64,000 nucleotides of DNA from Sinorhizobium numidicum (GCF_029892045.1 NZ_CP120367.1:992001-1056000); one strand, 5' to 3'. Numbered from the stretch's first letter, positions 43,311-52,932 are shown. Made by a program: numbers and translations. The notes: generated from the letters alone by a model not told the origin.

Positions 43311-45080
43311 TCATCCGAATGTGAAAACAAATGCTTCGACGCCGGGATCAAGGAAGCGTATCTCGAACGTCCTCTCCCGCACGTCTCCCGACTGGCGCAC
43401 AAGCTGATAGAGCCGCGTTTCCGAGACCGTCCCATTGCCGCCAGCATCGATGTCCGCGCCGTGATCTACACTCGGCGCAGCCCCGTCGACCTTCACCTGG
43501 AAGCGCACCTTCCTGCCGCTTGCCCCTGGACCGAGCACAAGGTGCAGGTCCCGCGCGCTGAATCTGTATGTGATGCCGCCGCCAGTGTGATTGAGCGTCG
43601 CCTGCTCGGGTCCCACGGTCCAGTTGCCGGTCAGGCCCCACTGGTTGAGCCCCGGTCTTGCCATCGAGTAATCGCGGGCGCTGTCGGCCCCGACACCTTC
43701 TGGGGAAACGAAGTTGGAAGCTCGCATGTAGCCGATATAGGCCTCTCCAGACCCGAGGCTGGCGAAATCGGGCGCAGCCTCGGCGCCATTTGTTTTCGGG
43801 CTCACGAGGCCGCCATCGGTCCTACGGTTACCTGCCGCTTCCGCCAGCAGTTCCTGGATGACCCGCTCGGACCTCTCGTAGTCGCCCTCACCGAAGTGGT
43901 GGTACCTGATCCGCCCCTCCGCATCGATGAAATAGTGGGCCGGCCAATAATTATTGCCGAAAGCGCGCCAGATCGCGAAGTCGTTGTCGATCGCGACGGG
44001 ATAGCCGATCTCAAAATCCCGGACCGCCCGTCTGACATTGTCGATCCGTTTCTCGAAGGCGAATTCGGGCGCATGCACGCCGATCACGACCAGGCCCTGG
44101 TCCCGGTACTTCTCCGCCCAGGCGCGAACATAGGGAACCGTTCGGATGCAGTTGATGCAGGAGTAGGTCCAGAAATCGACAAGCACGACTTTCCCGCGAA
44201 GCTCCTCCACCGTCAGAGGCTCAGAATTGAGCCACGCTACGGCACCATCGAGCGACGGGAACCTGCCCTCGACCGGCAAGGTGCTCCGATACGCCTGCCG
44301 CGCGTCATTTGCGGCCGGCGCCATACGGTTGTTCGCCGCCGTGTCCGCGCGCTCGGCGGAGTTGCCGCGCAGGCGATCCAGCAGCGACTGCTCAAGGCTG
44401 GTGGTGCCTGCATAGGACAGGCGCGCCAGCAGCCCGGTATCGACACCGAGTGCAATGGCCGCAACGCCCGCCAGAACGGCGACGCCGAGGCCCTGTCGGA
44501 GACGCTCGCCAAGACCGAGCGATCGCTTCATTGCTGCAAACACCCTTCCTCCGGCGAATACCGCCAGCGCGAGCGAGGTGGCTGCGCCCGCGGCATAGGC
44601 CGTCAATAGAAGCGTCGTCTCAACGTTGGCTCCATGGAGGGCGGCGCCCGTCAGGACCAGCCCCAGGATCGGACCGGCGCAGGGCGCCCATAGAAGCCCG
44701 GTTGCGACGCCGAGGAGGAAGGATGCTCCGACAGTCGCCTTCTGCCCGGCCGCCCTTTGCGAAAGCCGGTTACCGAGCGCAACCGCAGGACGGGTTATCA
44801 CAGCCGCGAGCCGCGGCGACAGCAGGATCAGGCCAAAAGCACCGAGCAGTGCGATTGCCGCATATCGGCCAATCTCATTCGCCTGCACCGCCCATTCTCC
44901 GCCGAGCGCGGCAAGCGTTGCCACGCCCGCGAATGTCACGACCTTGCCGAGGAGCATCGGAAGGATGCTCCGCGTGAATGGCTGACCGGCCCGAGAAAAC
45001 ACGAACGGCAAGACCGGAAGAATGCAGGGGCTGACAATGGTCAGCACGCCTGCAAGATAGGCTATTGTGAAAAGGATCAT
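43311..45080 (-). CDS. dipZ: DipZ-type fusion: CcdA membrane domain + thioredoxin + C-terminal beta domain
   Basis: Protein of 589 residues. The N-terminal ~240 residues are a CcdA/DsbD-like membrane part with reactive cysteines in SPCILPVLPF (C19) and WAPCAGP (C134). A thioredoxin-like domain follows with the motif SCINC (C308, C311). A C-terminal beta-sandwich domain (about 450-589) is characteristic of DipZ. It moves electrons from cytoplasmic thioredoxin to periplasmic disulfides. AGAGGGAC precedes the ATG at 45080; the longer frame adds 58 non-family residues. Confidence 0.9.
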   Translation of the reverse strand: MILFTIAYLAGVLTIVSPCILPVLPFVFSRAGQPFTRSILPMLLGKVVTFAGVATLAALGGEWAVQANEIGRYAAIALLGAFGLILLSPRLAAVITRPAVALGNRLSQRAAGQKATVGASFLLGVATGLLWAPCAGPILGLVLTGAALHGANVETTLLLTAYAAGAATSLALAVFAGGRVFAAMKRSLGLGERLRQGLGVAVLAGVAAIALGVDTGLLARLSYAGTTSLEQSLLDRLRGNSAERADTAANNRMAPAANDARQAYRSTLPVEGRFPSLDGAVAWLNSEPLTVEELRGKVVLVDFWTYSCINCIRTVPYVRAWAEKYRDQGLVVIGVHAPEFAFEKRIDNVRRAVRDFEIGYPVAIDNDFAIWRAFGNNYWPAHYFIDAEGRIRYHHFGEGDYERSERVIQELLAEAAGNRRTDGGLVSPKTNGAEAAPDFASLGSGEAYIGYMRASNFVSPEGVGADSARDYSMARPGLNQWGLTGNWTVGPEQATLNHTGGGITYRFSARDLHLVLGPGASGRKVRFQVKVDGAAPSVDHGADIDAGGNGTVSETRLYQLVRQSGDVRERTFEIRFLDPGVEAFVFTFG

Positions 45081-45299
45081 CGTCGTCCCTCTGCAGTAGA
45101 CCAACGCTTTCTTGCGTTGATCGCGCTTGACACTCACCGCATGGGACCAGCGGGGAGTATCCTGGATGTGTCCTATTTCAGGGGGATCTGTATCAGAGTG
45201 CTTGCGGCCGAAGAGCGATAATCTCCAGCCGGCCCGGTTACGACGGTACTTCATGCTTCTCTGAGGCGCGGCTGCGTTTCATACCGCATCGTCGGGCAA

Positions 45300-45333
45300 G
45301 GTCCGGCGCGGACCCTACGGCCCGCGCCGGACC
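45300..45333. terminator. Perfect 12-bp stem hairpin after the DJ-1 gene
   Basis: GGTCCGGCGCGG (45300-45311) pairs with CCGCGCCGGACC (45322-45333) around a ten-base loop. It lies just past the stop of the 45338 gene on its coding strand, before dipZ. No T-run follows. Confidence 0.6.
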
Positions 45334-45337
45334 AGAA

Positions 45338-46015
45338 CTATGCCTGCAGAAGCTTGAGCAGTTCCTTGGCGGCCGAGGTTGACGAGGACGGGTTCTGGCC
45401 CGTAATCAGCCGACCGTCCACGACTGTGAAATCGGCCCAATCGCCAGCCTTTTCATAGCGGCCGCCCAGACGCTTCAACTCGTCCTCGACGAGAAATGGT
45501 ACCACCTCGGTCAGTTGCACGGCTTCCTCCTCGGAATTGGTGAAGCCGGTGACGCGCTTTCCCTTGACGATTGGCTCGCCCCGATAGGTCACCTTTTGCA
45601 GGACAGCCGGGGCATGGCAGACGGCCGCGACCGGCTTACCGGCGTTGTAGAAGCCCTCGATCAGGGCAATCGAGCTCTTGTCGTTAACGAGGTCCCACAT
45701 CGGACCGTGGCCTCCGGGATAGAAGACAGCGTCAAAACTGCCCGCTTTGACGTCGCCGAGCCTTTCGGTATTCGCCAGTGCCTTCTGAGCTGCGGGGTCC
45801 TCCTTGAAGCGCGTCATCGCCTCGGTCTGGTTGCCCGGATCGTCGCTCTTGGGGTCGATCGGCGGCTGCCCCCCTTTGGGTGACGCCAAGGTGATCTCGG
45901 CGCCGGCGTCCTTGAATACATAATAGGGCGCCGCAAACTCCTCGAGCCAGAAACCGGTCGGCTTGCCCGTATTCCCGAGCTGGTCATGCGACGTCAAAAC
46001 CATCAAGATCTTCAT
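45338..46015 (-). CDS. DJ-1/PfpI-family protein (HchA-like), cytoplasmic
   Basis: Protein of 225 residues. It starts ILMVLTSHDQLGNTGKPTGFWLEE, the pattern of class I glutamine-amidotransferase-like DJ-1 proteins. The nucleophile is in VAAVCHAPAVL near 137, preceded by YPGGHGPMWDL. Such proteins act as glyoxalase III or deglycase. AGGGAG seven bases upstream favours the ATG at 46015 over the one at 46021. It diverges from a LysR gene that carries a nonsense codon, which was probably its regulator. Confidence 0.88.
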   Translation of the reverse strand: MKILMVLTSHDQLGNTGKPTGFWLEEFAAPYYVFKDAGAEITLASPKGGQPPIDPKSDDPGNQTEAMTRFKEDPAAQKALANTERLGDVKAGSFDAVFYPGGHGPMWDLVNDKSSIALIEGFYNAGKPVAAVCHAPAVLQKVTYRGEPIVKGKRVTGFTNSEEEAVQLTEVVPFLVEDELKRLGGRYEKAGDWADFTVVDGRLITGQNPSSSTSAAKELLKLLQA

Positions 46016-46287
46016 CGTCATTCTCCCTTGGTTGAGGCGTGCCCAAACGCGGGCCACCGGGTATTCCCGAACTCGAGAGCGGTGCTCAGCTTTGATACTC
46101 GTCATCTGCAACAAGGCGGACCGACGACGCCTCGACACCCAGCTTCGCAGCCTATTCTCGGTACTTGACCGCATAATGGTCCAGGCTCTTGCCGGTAGCG
46201 CTACAGCCTGCCACCATATTTACTTCTTTCCGCTTTCGGGTGAATACTTGCTGATCGGCAGTCACTATCCCGAAGATCGGCAGAATA

Positions 46288-47220
46288 ATGGATCGCATTG
46301 ATGCAATAAAAGTGTTCGTCACCGCGATCGACGAGGGCAGTCTCGCCGGAGCAGCCCGCCGGCTGAAGCGATCACCGACGGCGGTCAGTCGGGCGCTGAG
46401 CTTCCTGGAGGCCCATGTTGGGGTCGAACTGCTGCATCGAACGACCCGCACGCTCTAGCTGAGCGAGGCCGGCCAACGCTATGCGGCCGCCTGCCGGCGG
46501 GTGCTGATCGATCTCGAGGAAGCTGATATGCTCGCCGGCGGTGAACGCTCGGCTCCCCGTGGGATGTTGACGATTTCGGCGCCGCCGATCGTTGGGGAAG
46601 AGGTGCTGCGCCCCATTCTCGACGATTTCCTTGATCTCCACCCGGCCGTTTCAGCCCGGTTTCTCCTGCTCGACCGCTTCGTCAACCTTGTAGACGAAGG
46701 CGTCGATATTGCCCTGCGCATTGGCCATCTCGCAGATTCGTCACACATTTCCACTCGGCTCGGTGGCGATGTCAGGCGCGTCGTCGTCGCGTCTCCCCGT
46801 TATCTTGCCAACCATCCCCGTATCGAAGAGCCGACAGATCTGGCGAAGCACCAAATCGTGGCGTTCACCAATTTCGGCCTGGATTCTTGGAACTTCACGC
46901 CAGCGAAGGGCTCGTCGATCCCCCGGACAGCGCAATTCACACCGAGGTGCATCGTCAACAGTGTGCGCGCTGCGGCGGCTTCGGCCGCTGCGGGCCGCGG
47001 TCTGACCAGGCTCTATTCCTATCACGTCGCCGAATATGTGAGAGACGGGCGGCTGAAGATCGTGCTTGCCGATGCGGAGCACCCGCCCCTGCCAGTGCAT
47101 CTGCTCGCCCCGCACGGCCGTATGTCGGTGCCGAAGGTCCGCGCCTTTGTCGATTTCGCCGCGCCGCGTCTACGCACAGAATTTACACGCCTAGCTGCAG
47201 AAGCAGGCACGCTCGGCTGA
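46288..47220 (+). pseudogene. LysR-family regulator interrupted by an in-frame amber codon
   Basis: From the ATG at 46288 the frame encodes a good LysR helix-turn-helix (MDRIDAIKVFVTAIDEGSLA, then SPTAVSRAL) up to codon 56 (HRTTRTL). Codon 57 is TAG (46456-46458), and the same frame continues LSEAGQRY, the linker expected right after, and then a full effector domain to 47220 (310 codons in all). One change from CAG (Gln) would explain it. Either a recent pseudogene or a site of nonsense suppression. Divergent from the DJ-1 gene at 46015. Confidence 0.85.
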
Positions 47221-47364
47221 TTATGCCGCTGCACGGATGAGTGTCCGCCAATCGCCGACAATTCTCCCAGAGAACGGATGGATCTAAATCAATTGCACCA
47301 ACGCCGAGGGCGTAGGGCGGGCGCGAATGAAGCGGCCGCTGCGATCGAAAAAAGGATCACATCC

Positions 47365-48078
47365 ATGAGTACCGAACAGAAGGTCGTCATTATCACCGGC
47401 GCGTCGTAAGGGATAGGCGCCGCCCTGGTTCGAGCTTACCGTGACCGGAACTTTCGCGTCATCGCCAGTTCCCGGTCGATTAAGGACAGCGCCGACTCAG
47501 GCATCCTCGCCGTCCCAGGCGACATCAGCAAACCGGAAACCGCCGAGCGGATCGTCCGCGAGGGCCTGCAACACTTTGGTCGTATCGACTCGCTGGTAAA
47601 CAATGCCGGCGTCTTCCTCTCCAAGCCGTTCATCGAGTTCACAGAGGAAGACTACGCCCACAATATAGGCGTGAACGTCGCCGGCTTCTTCCACATCACC
47701 CAGCGGGCGGCCGCCGAGATGCTGAAGCGGGGCTCGGGGCACATCGTCAACATCACGACGAGTCTGGTCAATCAGCCGATGGCCGGCATGCCTGCCGCCC
47801 TCGCCTCCTTGACCAAGGGTGGCCTGAACGCGGTTACCCAGTCGCTCGCCATGGAGTTCTCGAAGAGCGGCGTTCGCGTCAACGCGGTCTCCCCGGGGAT
47901 CATCAAGACCCCCATGCACCCGCCGGAGGCGCACGCGGCGCTGGCGGCCCTGCATCCGGTTGGCCGGATGGGCGAAATTCGCGATATCGTCGACGCCGTC
48001 CTTTATCTCGAGGCCGCGAGCTTCGTCACCGGCGAGATCCTCCACGTCGACGGCGGCCAGAACGCCGGACGCTGGTGA
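47365..48078 (+). pseudogene. Short-chain dehydrogenase interrupted by an in-frame ochre codon
   Basis: AAGGA precedes the ATG at 47365. The frame reads VVIITGAS, then TAA at codon 15 (47407-47409), then GIGAALVRAYRDRNF in the same frame. The nucleotide motif TGASxGIG is thus hit at x, usually Gln, Lys or Arg; CAA to TAA is the simplest change. The rest of the fold is intact: NNAG near 80, Ser near 127 and a C-terminal VTGEILHVDGGQ. The usual YxxxK Tyr appears replaced (ALASLTKGG). Total 237 codons. Confidence 0.83.
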
Positions 48079-48202
48079 ACACACGATGTGCTGGTTCGAG
48101 GCCTTGCCCGAACCAGCACATCAAGAGCGACTGCGCAAGACTACGCGCCCTGCTCGTCCTGGCATAACGCCGCCAAGCCAAACTCTAGGAAAGGACACGA
48201 CA

Positions 48203-48469
48203 ATGCCTATCGTCACTGTACAAGTTACCCGTGAGGGAATCACACCCGACCGCAATTCGGTCACCGTCGAGGAAAAGGCTGCCATCATCAAGGGCGTCAG
48301 CGAGGTGCTCCTCAACGTCCTCAACAAGCCCCTTGAGTCGACCTACGTAGTGATCGAGGAAGTCGATCTCGACAATTGGGGCTGGGGTGGCCTCCCGGCG
48401 GTACAGTATCGTCGCCAGCGTGCCGCGGCGACAAAATCGGGTGGCCCGGTTCGATCATCGAGCAGCTGA
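48203..48469 (+). CDS. 4-oxalocrotonate-tautomerase-family protein with an aberrant 3' end
   Basis: Protein of 88 residues. It starts MPIVTVQVTREG, so Pro2 becomes the catalytic N-terminal proline after Met removal. VDLDNWGWGGLPAVQYRRQRA is the typical end of the longer rhizobial tautomerases (about 75 residues). The remaining 12 residues (ATKSGGPVRSSSS) are not family sequence: in another frame that DNA reads GWPGSIIEQLK of an epoxide hydrolase. A deletion has thus fused the two genes. The catalytic part looks intact. AGGAAAGGA precedes the ATG. Confidence 0.85.
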   Translation: MPIVTVQVTREGITPDRNSVTVEEKAAIIKGVSEVLLNVLNKPLESTYVVIEEVDLDNWGWGGLPAVQYRRQRAAATKSGGPVRSSSS

Positions 48470-49311
48470 AGATCATCGATCCTTTAACAAACCCCACGGC
48501 ACATGGTGGGACGGATGCTTTCGACATCGTTATTTCCTCGTTGCCCGACTATGTTTCGGGGAAGCCTACCGACCTGGGTTGGGAGCCAGCCCGGATCGCG
48601 CGTGCCTGGACGATGCAGATGAAGCCCTTGGGCTACACTGGATTTGTGGCACAAGGCGGCGATTGGGGTGATGCAGTAACGGAGCAGCTGGCCGTCCAGG
48701 CACCGCCGGAGCCGCTCGGCATTCCCACCAATATGCCAGCAACCGTGCCAGACAGAATCCAAAAGGTGCTGGGGTCCGGCGGCCGGCCGCCGTCCGATCT
48801 ATCCTCCGACGGGCGTTACGCGTATGATCAGCTCGGCCTTTTTATAAGAATGAGCTCGCTTACGCTCAGGAGCTGAGTAAGCGCCCGCGGACGCTGTACG
48901 GAACTGAAGATTCGCCGATCGGCTTGGCTAACTGGATACTCGACCACGATGCGCGAAGTTATGCTCTTATCGCGCGCTTATTTGATGGGCCAGCATGAAG
49001 GCCTCACATGAGATGACGTGCTCGACAACATTACTCTGTACTGATTGACGAACACAGCAGTGTCTTCGGCTCGCTTGTATTGGGAAAACAAGTTCGCCTT
49101 TTTGCCCACAGGGTGTTTCGATTCCAGTTGCTGTGAGCGCTTTTCCCGACCGACTTTACCAAGCACCGCGATCCTGGGCAGAGAAAGCGTTTCCCAAGCT
49201 CATTCATTACAACCGGCTCGACAACGCGGGCACTTGGCAGCCTGGGAGCAGCCAGAGATGTTTACCCAAGAACTCCGAGCCGCGTTCAGGTCGCTGCGCC
49301 AGTCGATTTGA
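48429..49311 (+). pseudogene. Decayed epoxide-hydrolase-like gene, copy 1 (5' end deleted)
   Basis: The conserved core is readable across frames: IGWPGSIIEQLKIIDPLTNP, GYTGFVAQGGDWGDAVT (Asp nucleophile), then after a frame change near 48850 LAYAQELSKRPRTLYG and GLANWILDHDA. Further stops interrupt DGPA and DNITLY, and the end reads AAWEQPEMFTQELRAAFRSLRQSI in another frame. The N-terminal EHN domain is missing, because the gene is fused into the tautomerase 3' end. At least one frame change and two stop codons are seen. Confidence 0.82.
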
Positions 49312-49366
49312 GAAAAACACGGGCGCGTTTGCGCGCCCCGCCCTTCCGAAACGCAAGGAGAAAACC

Positions 49367-50035
49367 ATGACAACTGCAACCAACACCGAGAGAGTGCGGA
49401 CAGTCGACATGAAGCTCGAGGTCATCGTCATCCCTGTTTCGGATGTCGACCGCGCAAAGAATTTCTACGGAAGCCTCGGTTGGAGGCTCGACGCCGACTT
49501 CGCCGGTAGTGACGACTACCGCGGCATCCAGTTCACGCCGCCTGGTTCAGGGGCCTCGGTCATCTTCGGCACGAACGTGACCGCGGCGCCACCTGGCTCC
49601 GCCCAGGGGCTGTACCTGATCGTCTCCGACATCCAAGCCGCTCGCGACGAGTTGCTCGGCCGCGGCGTCGAGATCAGCGAGGTGTTCCACGACGGCGGTG
49701 ACGTACATGCTGGTGCGGACGAGCCCTACCTGTTTGGGCGGCTCCGGGTTGGCGGTCCGGATCCCGAGCGCCGCAGCTATCGCTCCTATGCCTCGTTCAG
49801 CGATCCGGACGGCAACGGCTGGCTGCTCCAGGAGGTCACCGCGCGATTGCCCGGACGCGTCGACATGGATGCGACGACATTCACGTCGCCGACTGAGCTC
49901 GCGAGCGCGCTCCGCCGTGCAGAAGCCGCCCACGGCGAGTACGAGAAGCGGATCGGCCGGCGAGATGAGGACTGGCCCATTTGGTACGCCGAGTACATCT
50001 TCCGGGAGCAGGCCGGCGAGGCGCTGCCGTCATGA
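49367..50035 (+). CDS. VOC-family (glyoxalase-like) protein
   Basis: Protein of 222 residues. The first module reads KLEVIVIPVSDVDRAKNFYGSLGWRLDADF, the second includes GLYLIVSDIQAARDELLGRGVEISEVFHDGG, and FSDPDGNGWLLQEVTARLPGR closes the domain with the metal-site Glu. About 60 C-terminal residues (ASALRRAEAAHGEYEKRIG) form a helical extension seen in some VOC proteins. AAGGAG precedes the ATG at 49367. It is intact although flanked on both sides by decayed genes. Confidence 0.87.
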   Translation: MTTATNTERVRTVDMKLEVIVIPVSDVDRAKNFYGSLGWRLDADFAGSDDYRGIQFTPPGSGASVIFGTNVTAAPPGSAQGLYLIVSDIQAARDELLGRGVEISEVFHDGGDVHAGADEPYLFGRLRVGGPDPERRSYRSYASFSDPDGNGWLLQEVTARLPGRVDMDATTFTSPTELASALRRAEAAHGEYEKRIGRRDEDWPIWYAEYIFREQAGEALPS

Positions 50036-50079
50036 GCAGTGGCCGCTGCGGCCCGCCGAAGTGAAGCTACGACTGACAA

Positions 50080-50104
50080 CCCCGCGGGGCTCCGCGCCGC
50101 GGGG
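50080..50104. terminator. GC hairpin after the VOC gene
   Basis: CCCCGCGG (50080-50087) pairs with CCGCGGGG (50097-50104), loop of nine bases. No T-run follows. It could end the VOC transcript. Confidence 0.4.
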
Positions 50105-50112
50105 ATGGGACA

Positions 50113-50394
50113 TGAACACAGGGTTCCGCCGATCTGGACCACTACGCGCGAGCCTTTTCCGAGGCACTCGGCCGGCCGATCCGCTATCGAGACGTGGCGC
50201 TCTCGAGGTGGATCGATAGGCTGAAGGAGGCGGGGGTGCCAGTGCACCTCGTCAACCACGTTGCTGTGATGGCCGATCTTCACGCGCAGGGGCGGTACGG
50301 CCGCATGACGGACGACCTGTTCAAGCTCACGGGCAAGACGCCGACGAATATGCATGACTTCGTGAAGCTCCACGCCACTGAATTCGCTCCTTGA
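50113..50394 (+). pseudogene. C-terminal remnant of an NmrA-like NAD(P)-binding protein
   Basis: The readable part begins ADLDHYARAFSEALGRPIRYRDVALSRW and continues HLVNHVAVMADLHAQGRYGRM and TDDLFKLTGKTPTNMHDFVK to a stop at 50392. This matches only the last ~90 residues of NmrA/azoreductase-type proteins (about 290 residues). The Rossmann half is missing and the preceding 80 bases do not encode it. Confidence 0.68.
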
Positions 50395-50479
50395 GGCCAC
50401 GGCTTGAGGGTCGGATCGGCTGCGGAGCAAAATCCCGCTTAGGCTGCCCTCGTCGGGGGCAGCCACGAAGGCCCTTCGT

Positions 50480-50647
50480 CGCATCAACAAGATCCATATC
50501 AATTCCCGCCGAGTTGGGCGGAACGGGCATGTCCCAAACTACTACTACAACAAGGTCGACAAAGGCCGGCGCTTCTCGGGTTGGGGACAGCCGCAGTTCT
50601 CCGCGGCAGTTCGCGCGGGGTTCAGATCGTTGCGGCAATCGATCTGA
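50480..50647 (+). pseudogene. C-terminal fragment of an epoxide-hydrolase-like gene, copy 2
   Basis: Codons from 50480 to the stop at 50645 end NYYYNKVDKGRRFSGWG and PQFSAAVRAGFRSLRQSI. This matches the ends of the decayed genes at 48429-49311 and 51304-52348 (NLIYYNRVNKDGHFAAW). Nothing else of the gene remains between the NmrA remnant and the cupin gene. Confidence 0.65.
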
Positions 50648-50846
50648 ATGAACGGAATGGAACGCCGCCGTCCCCGCTCTTCTCCCAAGGTGAACCGGCT
50701 GCCGGCCCGGTCCACCGCCACTTCCGTGAACACATGAGCTTACAAAAGTCCCGCCCGGCTGACACATCGCCAATACAGGCTCCGCTGAAAATGGCGACAC
50801 GACTTCGAAGACGAAGGCTCGACCAAATTCATGAAAGGATGACAAT

Positions 50847-51248
50847 ATGAAAACGACTCGGATCATGGCGACTGCATTGCTGCTCGTCGGCAGCGGATTG
50901 ACGCTGCAAATGGCGCAGGCCCAACAGCTGGAAATTCAGCGCACCGATATCCTGCAGCAAGATCTTGGCGTGCCGGGACGCGAGGCCGTCCAGGCGCGCG
51001 TTGATTTCAAGCCCGGCGCAGTCTCGATCAAGCATTCTCACCCCGGTGAAGAGGTCGCCTACGTGCTCGAAGGCTCGCTGGAGTATCAACTCGAGGGCAG
51101 ACCACCGGTCACACTCAAAGCCGGCGAGGCTTTGTTCATTCCGGCCGGAGTGGCGCACGTGGCGAAGAACGTCGGCAGCGGCAAGGCGTCGGAGCTCGCG
51201 ACCTATATCGTCAACAAAGGGACGGCGCTCGTCGTTCCGGTCAAGTGA
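50847..51248 (+). CDS. Exported cupin-domain protein
   Basis: Protein of 133 residues. A Sec signal (IMATALLLVGSGLTLQMAQA, cut before QQL) leads a single cupin barrel. Motif 1 reads HSHPGEEVAYVLEG (two His, Glu metal ligands) and motif 2 PAGVAHVAKN (His). It should bind a metal in the periplasm; substrate unknown. AGGA precedes the ATG. It is intact and lies between two epoxide-hydrolase remnants. Confidence 0.87.
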   Translation: MKTTRIMATALLLVGSGLTLQMAQAQQLEIQRTDILQQDLGVPGREAVQARVDFKPGAVSIKHSHPGEEVAYVLEGSLEYQLEGRPPVTLKAGEALFIPAGVAHVAKNVGSGKASELATYIVNKGTALVVPVK

Positions 51249-51303
51249 GCGTTCCTGCGATGACATGGGGATCCTGAGAACCATAGCGAAAGAGGTGCGA
51301 ACT

Positions 51304-52348
51304 TGACGGCACGGGAACCGACGAACGCTTCCGCCCTGTCCCGCCGGGCGCTGCTCCATCCGGAGCGGCGGCGGCAGCCCTTGCGGTGTTTCGTCCCGTA
51401 ACGGCTGCCGCCCAATCAGAGGCCGCGCCGCACTTTGGGGTAGAGGCCATCCGCCCCTTCCGCGTCGATGTTCCGCCCGCGGAGCTCATCGACCTCCGCG
51501 GTCGCCTTGCCGCAACGCGCTGGCCTGAGCCGGAAACGGTCAGTGACCGCTCCCAGGGCGTCCAACTCGAGAAGCTTCAGGCACTCGTGCGCTACTGGGA
51601 AACGGGCTACGACTGGCGCAAGGCAGAGGCGAAACTCAATGCCTTGCCGCAGTTTTTGACGAATGAAGCGTCTTGGATACACAAGCTACGTGTCTCAAGG
51701 CGGCGACTGGAGTGCCATCATTTCCGATGCGATGGGCCGTCAGGCTCCAGAGGGTCTGCTCGGCATCCATGTCAACAGAATTGAGCGTTCAACGACTATC
51801 CCGCCGGAAGTCGCGAAGGCGCTAAGAAGCGGGGAACCCGCACCGGTGAACCTGACCGCCGAAGAAAAGGCAGTGTTTGATCAGGCCAGGGAGTTCATGA
51901 ACGAGGGGTTCGGATACGCCGCAATCATGGGAACGCGTCCGCAAACCATCGGGTACGGCCTCGCCGACTCGCCAGTGGGACTGGCGGCATGGTTCTACGA
52001 CAAGTTCGGTGATTGGGTGTTCACCCGCGGCGAACCGGAGCGCTCGCTCAGCCGCGACGAGATGCTCGACAACATCACACTCTATTGGCTGACAAACACA
52101 GGAACTCAAGCGCACGAATTTACTGGGAGAACAATGCCAGCAAGACCAAGTTGGTCGGTATCTCGATTCCGGCAGCGGTGACGATTTTCCCTGGAGAGGT
52201 CTACAAACCGCCGAAGAGCTGGGCGGCAGGGACTTACCACAACCTCATTTACTACAATCGAGTGAATAAGGACGGCCACTTTGCGGCCTGGGAAGAGCCG
52301 GACCTATTCAGCGCCGAAGTGCGTGCCGCTTTCCGGCCATTGCGCTAA
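51304..52348 (+). pseudogene. Decayed epoxide-hydrolase-like gene, copy 3, with Tat signal remnant
   Basis: Reading across frames: a Tat signal SALSRRALL is followed, after a frame change near 51360, by AAALAVFRPVTAAAQ and the EHN domain IRPFRVDVPPAELIDLRGRL to LNALPQFLTNE. At 51660 it jumps directly to KRLGYTSYVSQGGDWSAIISD, so about 100 residues including the HGWP region are deleted. The rest continues to DNITLYWLTNT, then shifts frame near 52105 and ends SSARIYWENN...FRPLR. Three independent lesions. Confidence 0.8.
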
Positions 52349-52558
52349 CCCGGCGCCCTTCGCGTCCGCACGCCTGTGGCTCCGCCTCGAAACACGCGCG
52401 CCGGTTATCCCGCCTGCCGTTTCGATAATGCCGTCGAGCTCGTGAGTGCGGCGGGTATGCCGATAGCGAAGACGGCCAGCAAGGAGCTTTCCAGGAAAGG
52501 AAAGAAGTTTCCGCAACCTTCCAAGCACGATTGACAGCGGCCTCCGCGACGGCCGAAC

Positions 52559-52906
52559 TTGCGCCCGGCAGCGCACAGCATTCATTTGCCCGCCTTCGAC
52601 GGCATTATCTATTACACGGTTGACGAGACCAGCTATCGCATCGTTGCGATCCTGGCTTCCGGTCCAGAGGAACTGCCGATTCGCTTCATCTCCACCCTTG
52701 GGCCGGGGCAGCGCATCGTCATTTCGGTGCCCCAATCGATCGGCCTGCCACCCATCGATTTCGAGGTCCTACGGAATGGTGATGGGCTGGTCGTCAGCGA
52801 CCCAGACGGTCAATTTCACGGACGAAGTAGCGACCCCATCGGCCGACGCCCAATGACCGCCTCCGCTAACCTCCACTTCAAATGGAAAGTTAAGGTTGGC
52901 CGGTAG
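52559..52906 (+). CDS. Hypothetical protein
   Basis: An open frame of about 115 residues starting at a TTG, with no strong ribosome site. The central part FDGIIYYTVDETSYRIVAILASG and PGQRIVISVPQSIG has regular beta-like alternation and looks protein-like. No family recognised. It ends 26 bases before otsB on the same strand. Confidence 0.4.
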   Translation: MRPAAHSIHLPAFDGIIYYTVDETSYRIVAILASGPEELPIRFISTLGPGQRIVISVPQSIGLPPIDFEVLRNGDGLVVSDPDGQFHGRSSDPIGRRPMTASANLHFKWKVKVGR

Positions 52907-52932
52907 CGGGGATCTGATATAGAAATGGCCTC

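Noticed and set aside
46456..47409. Stop-codon recoding (selenocysteine, pyrrolysine) for the two interrupted genes
   Set aside because: The stops are TAG and TAA, not TGA; no SECIS-like hairpin was seen, the affected positions are not catalytic, and no pyl gene is in the window.
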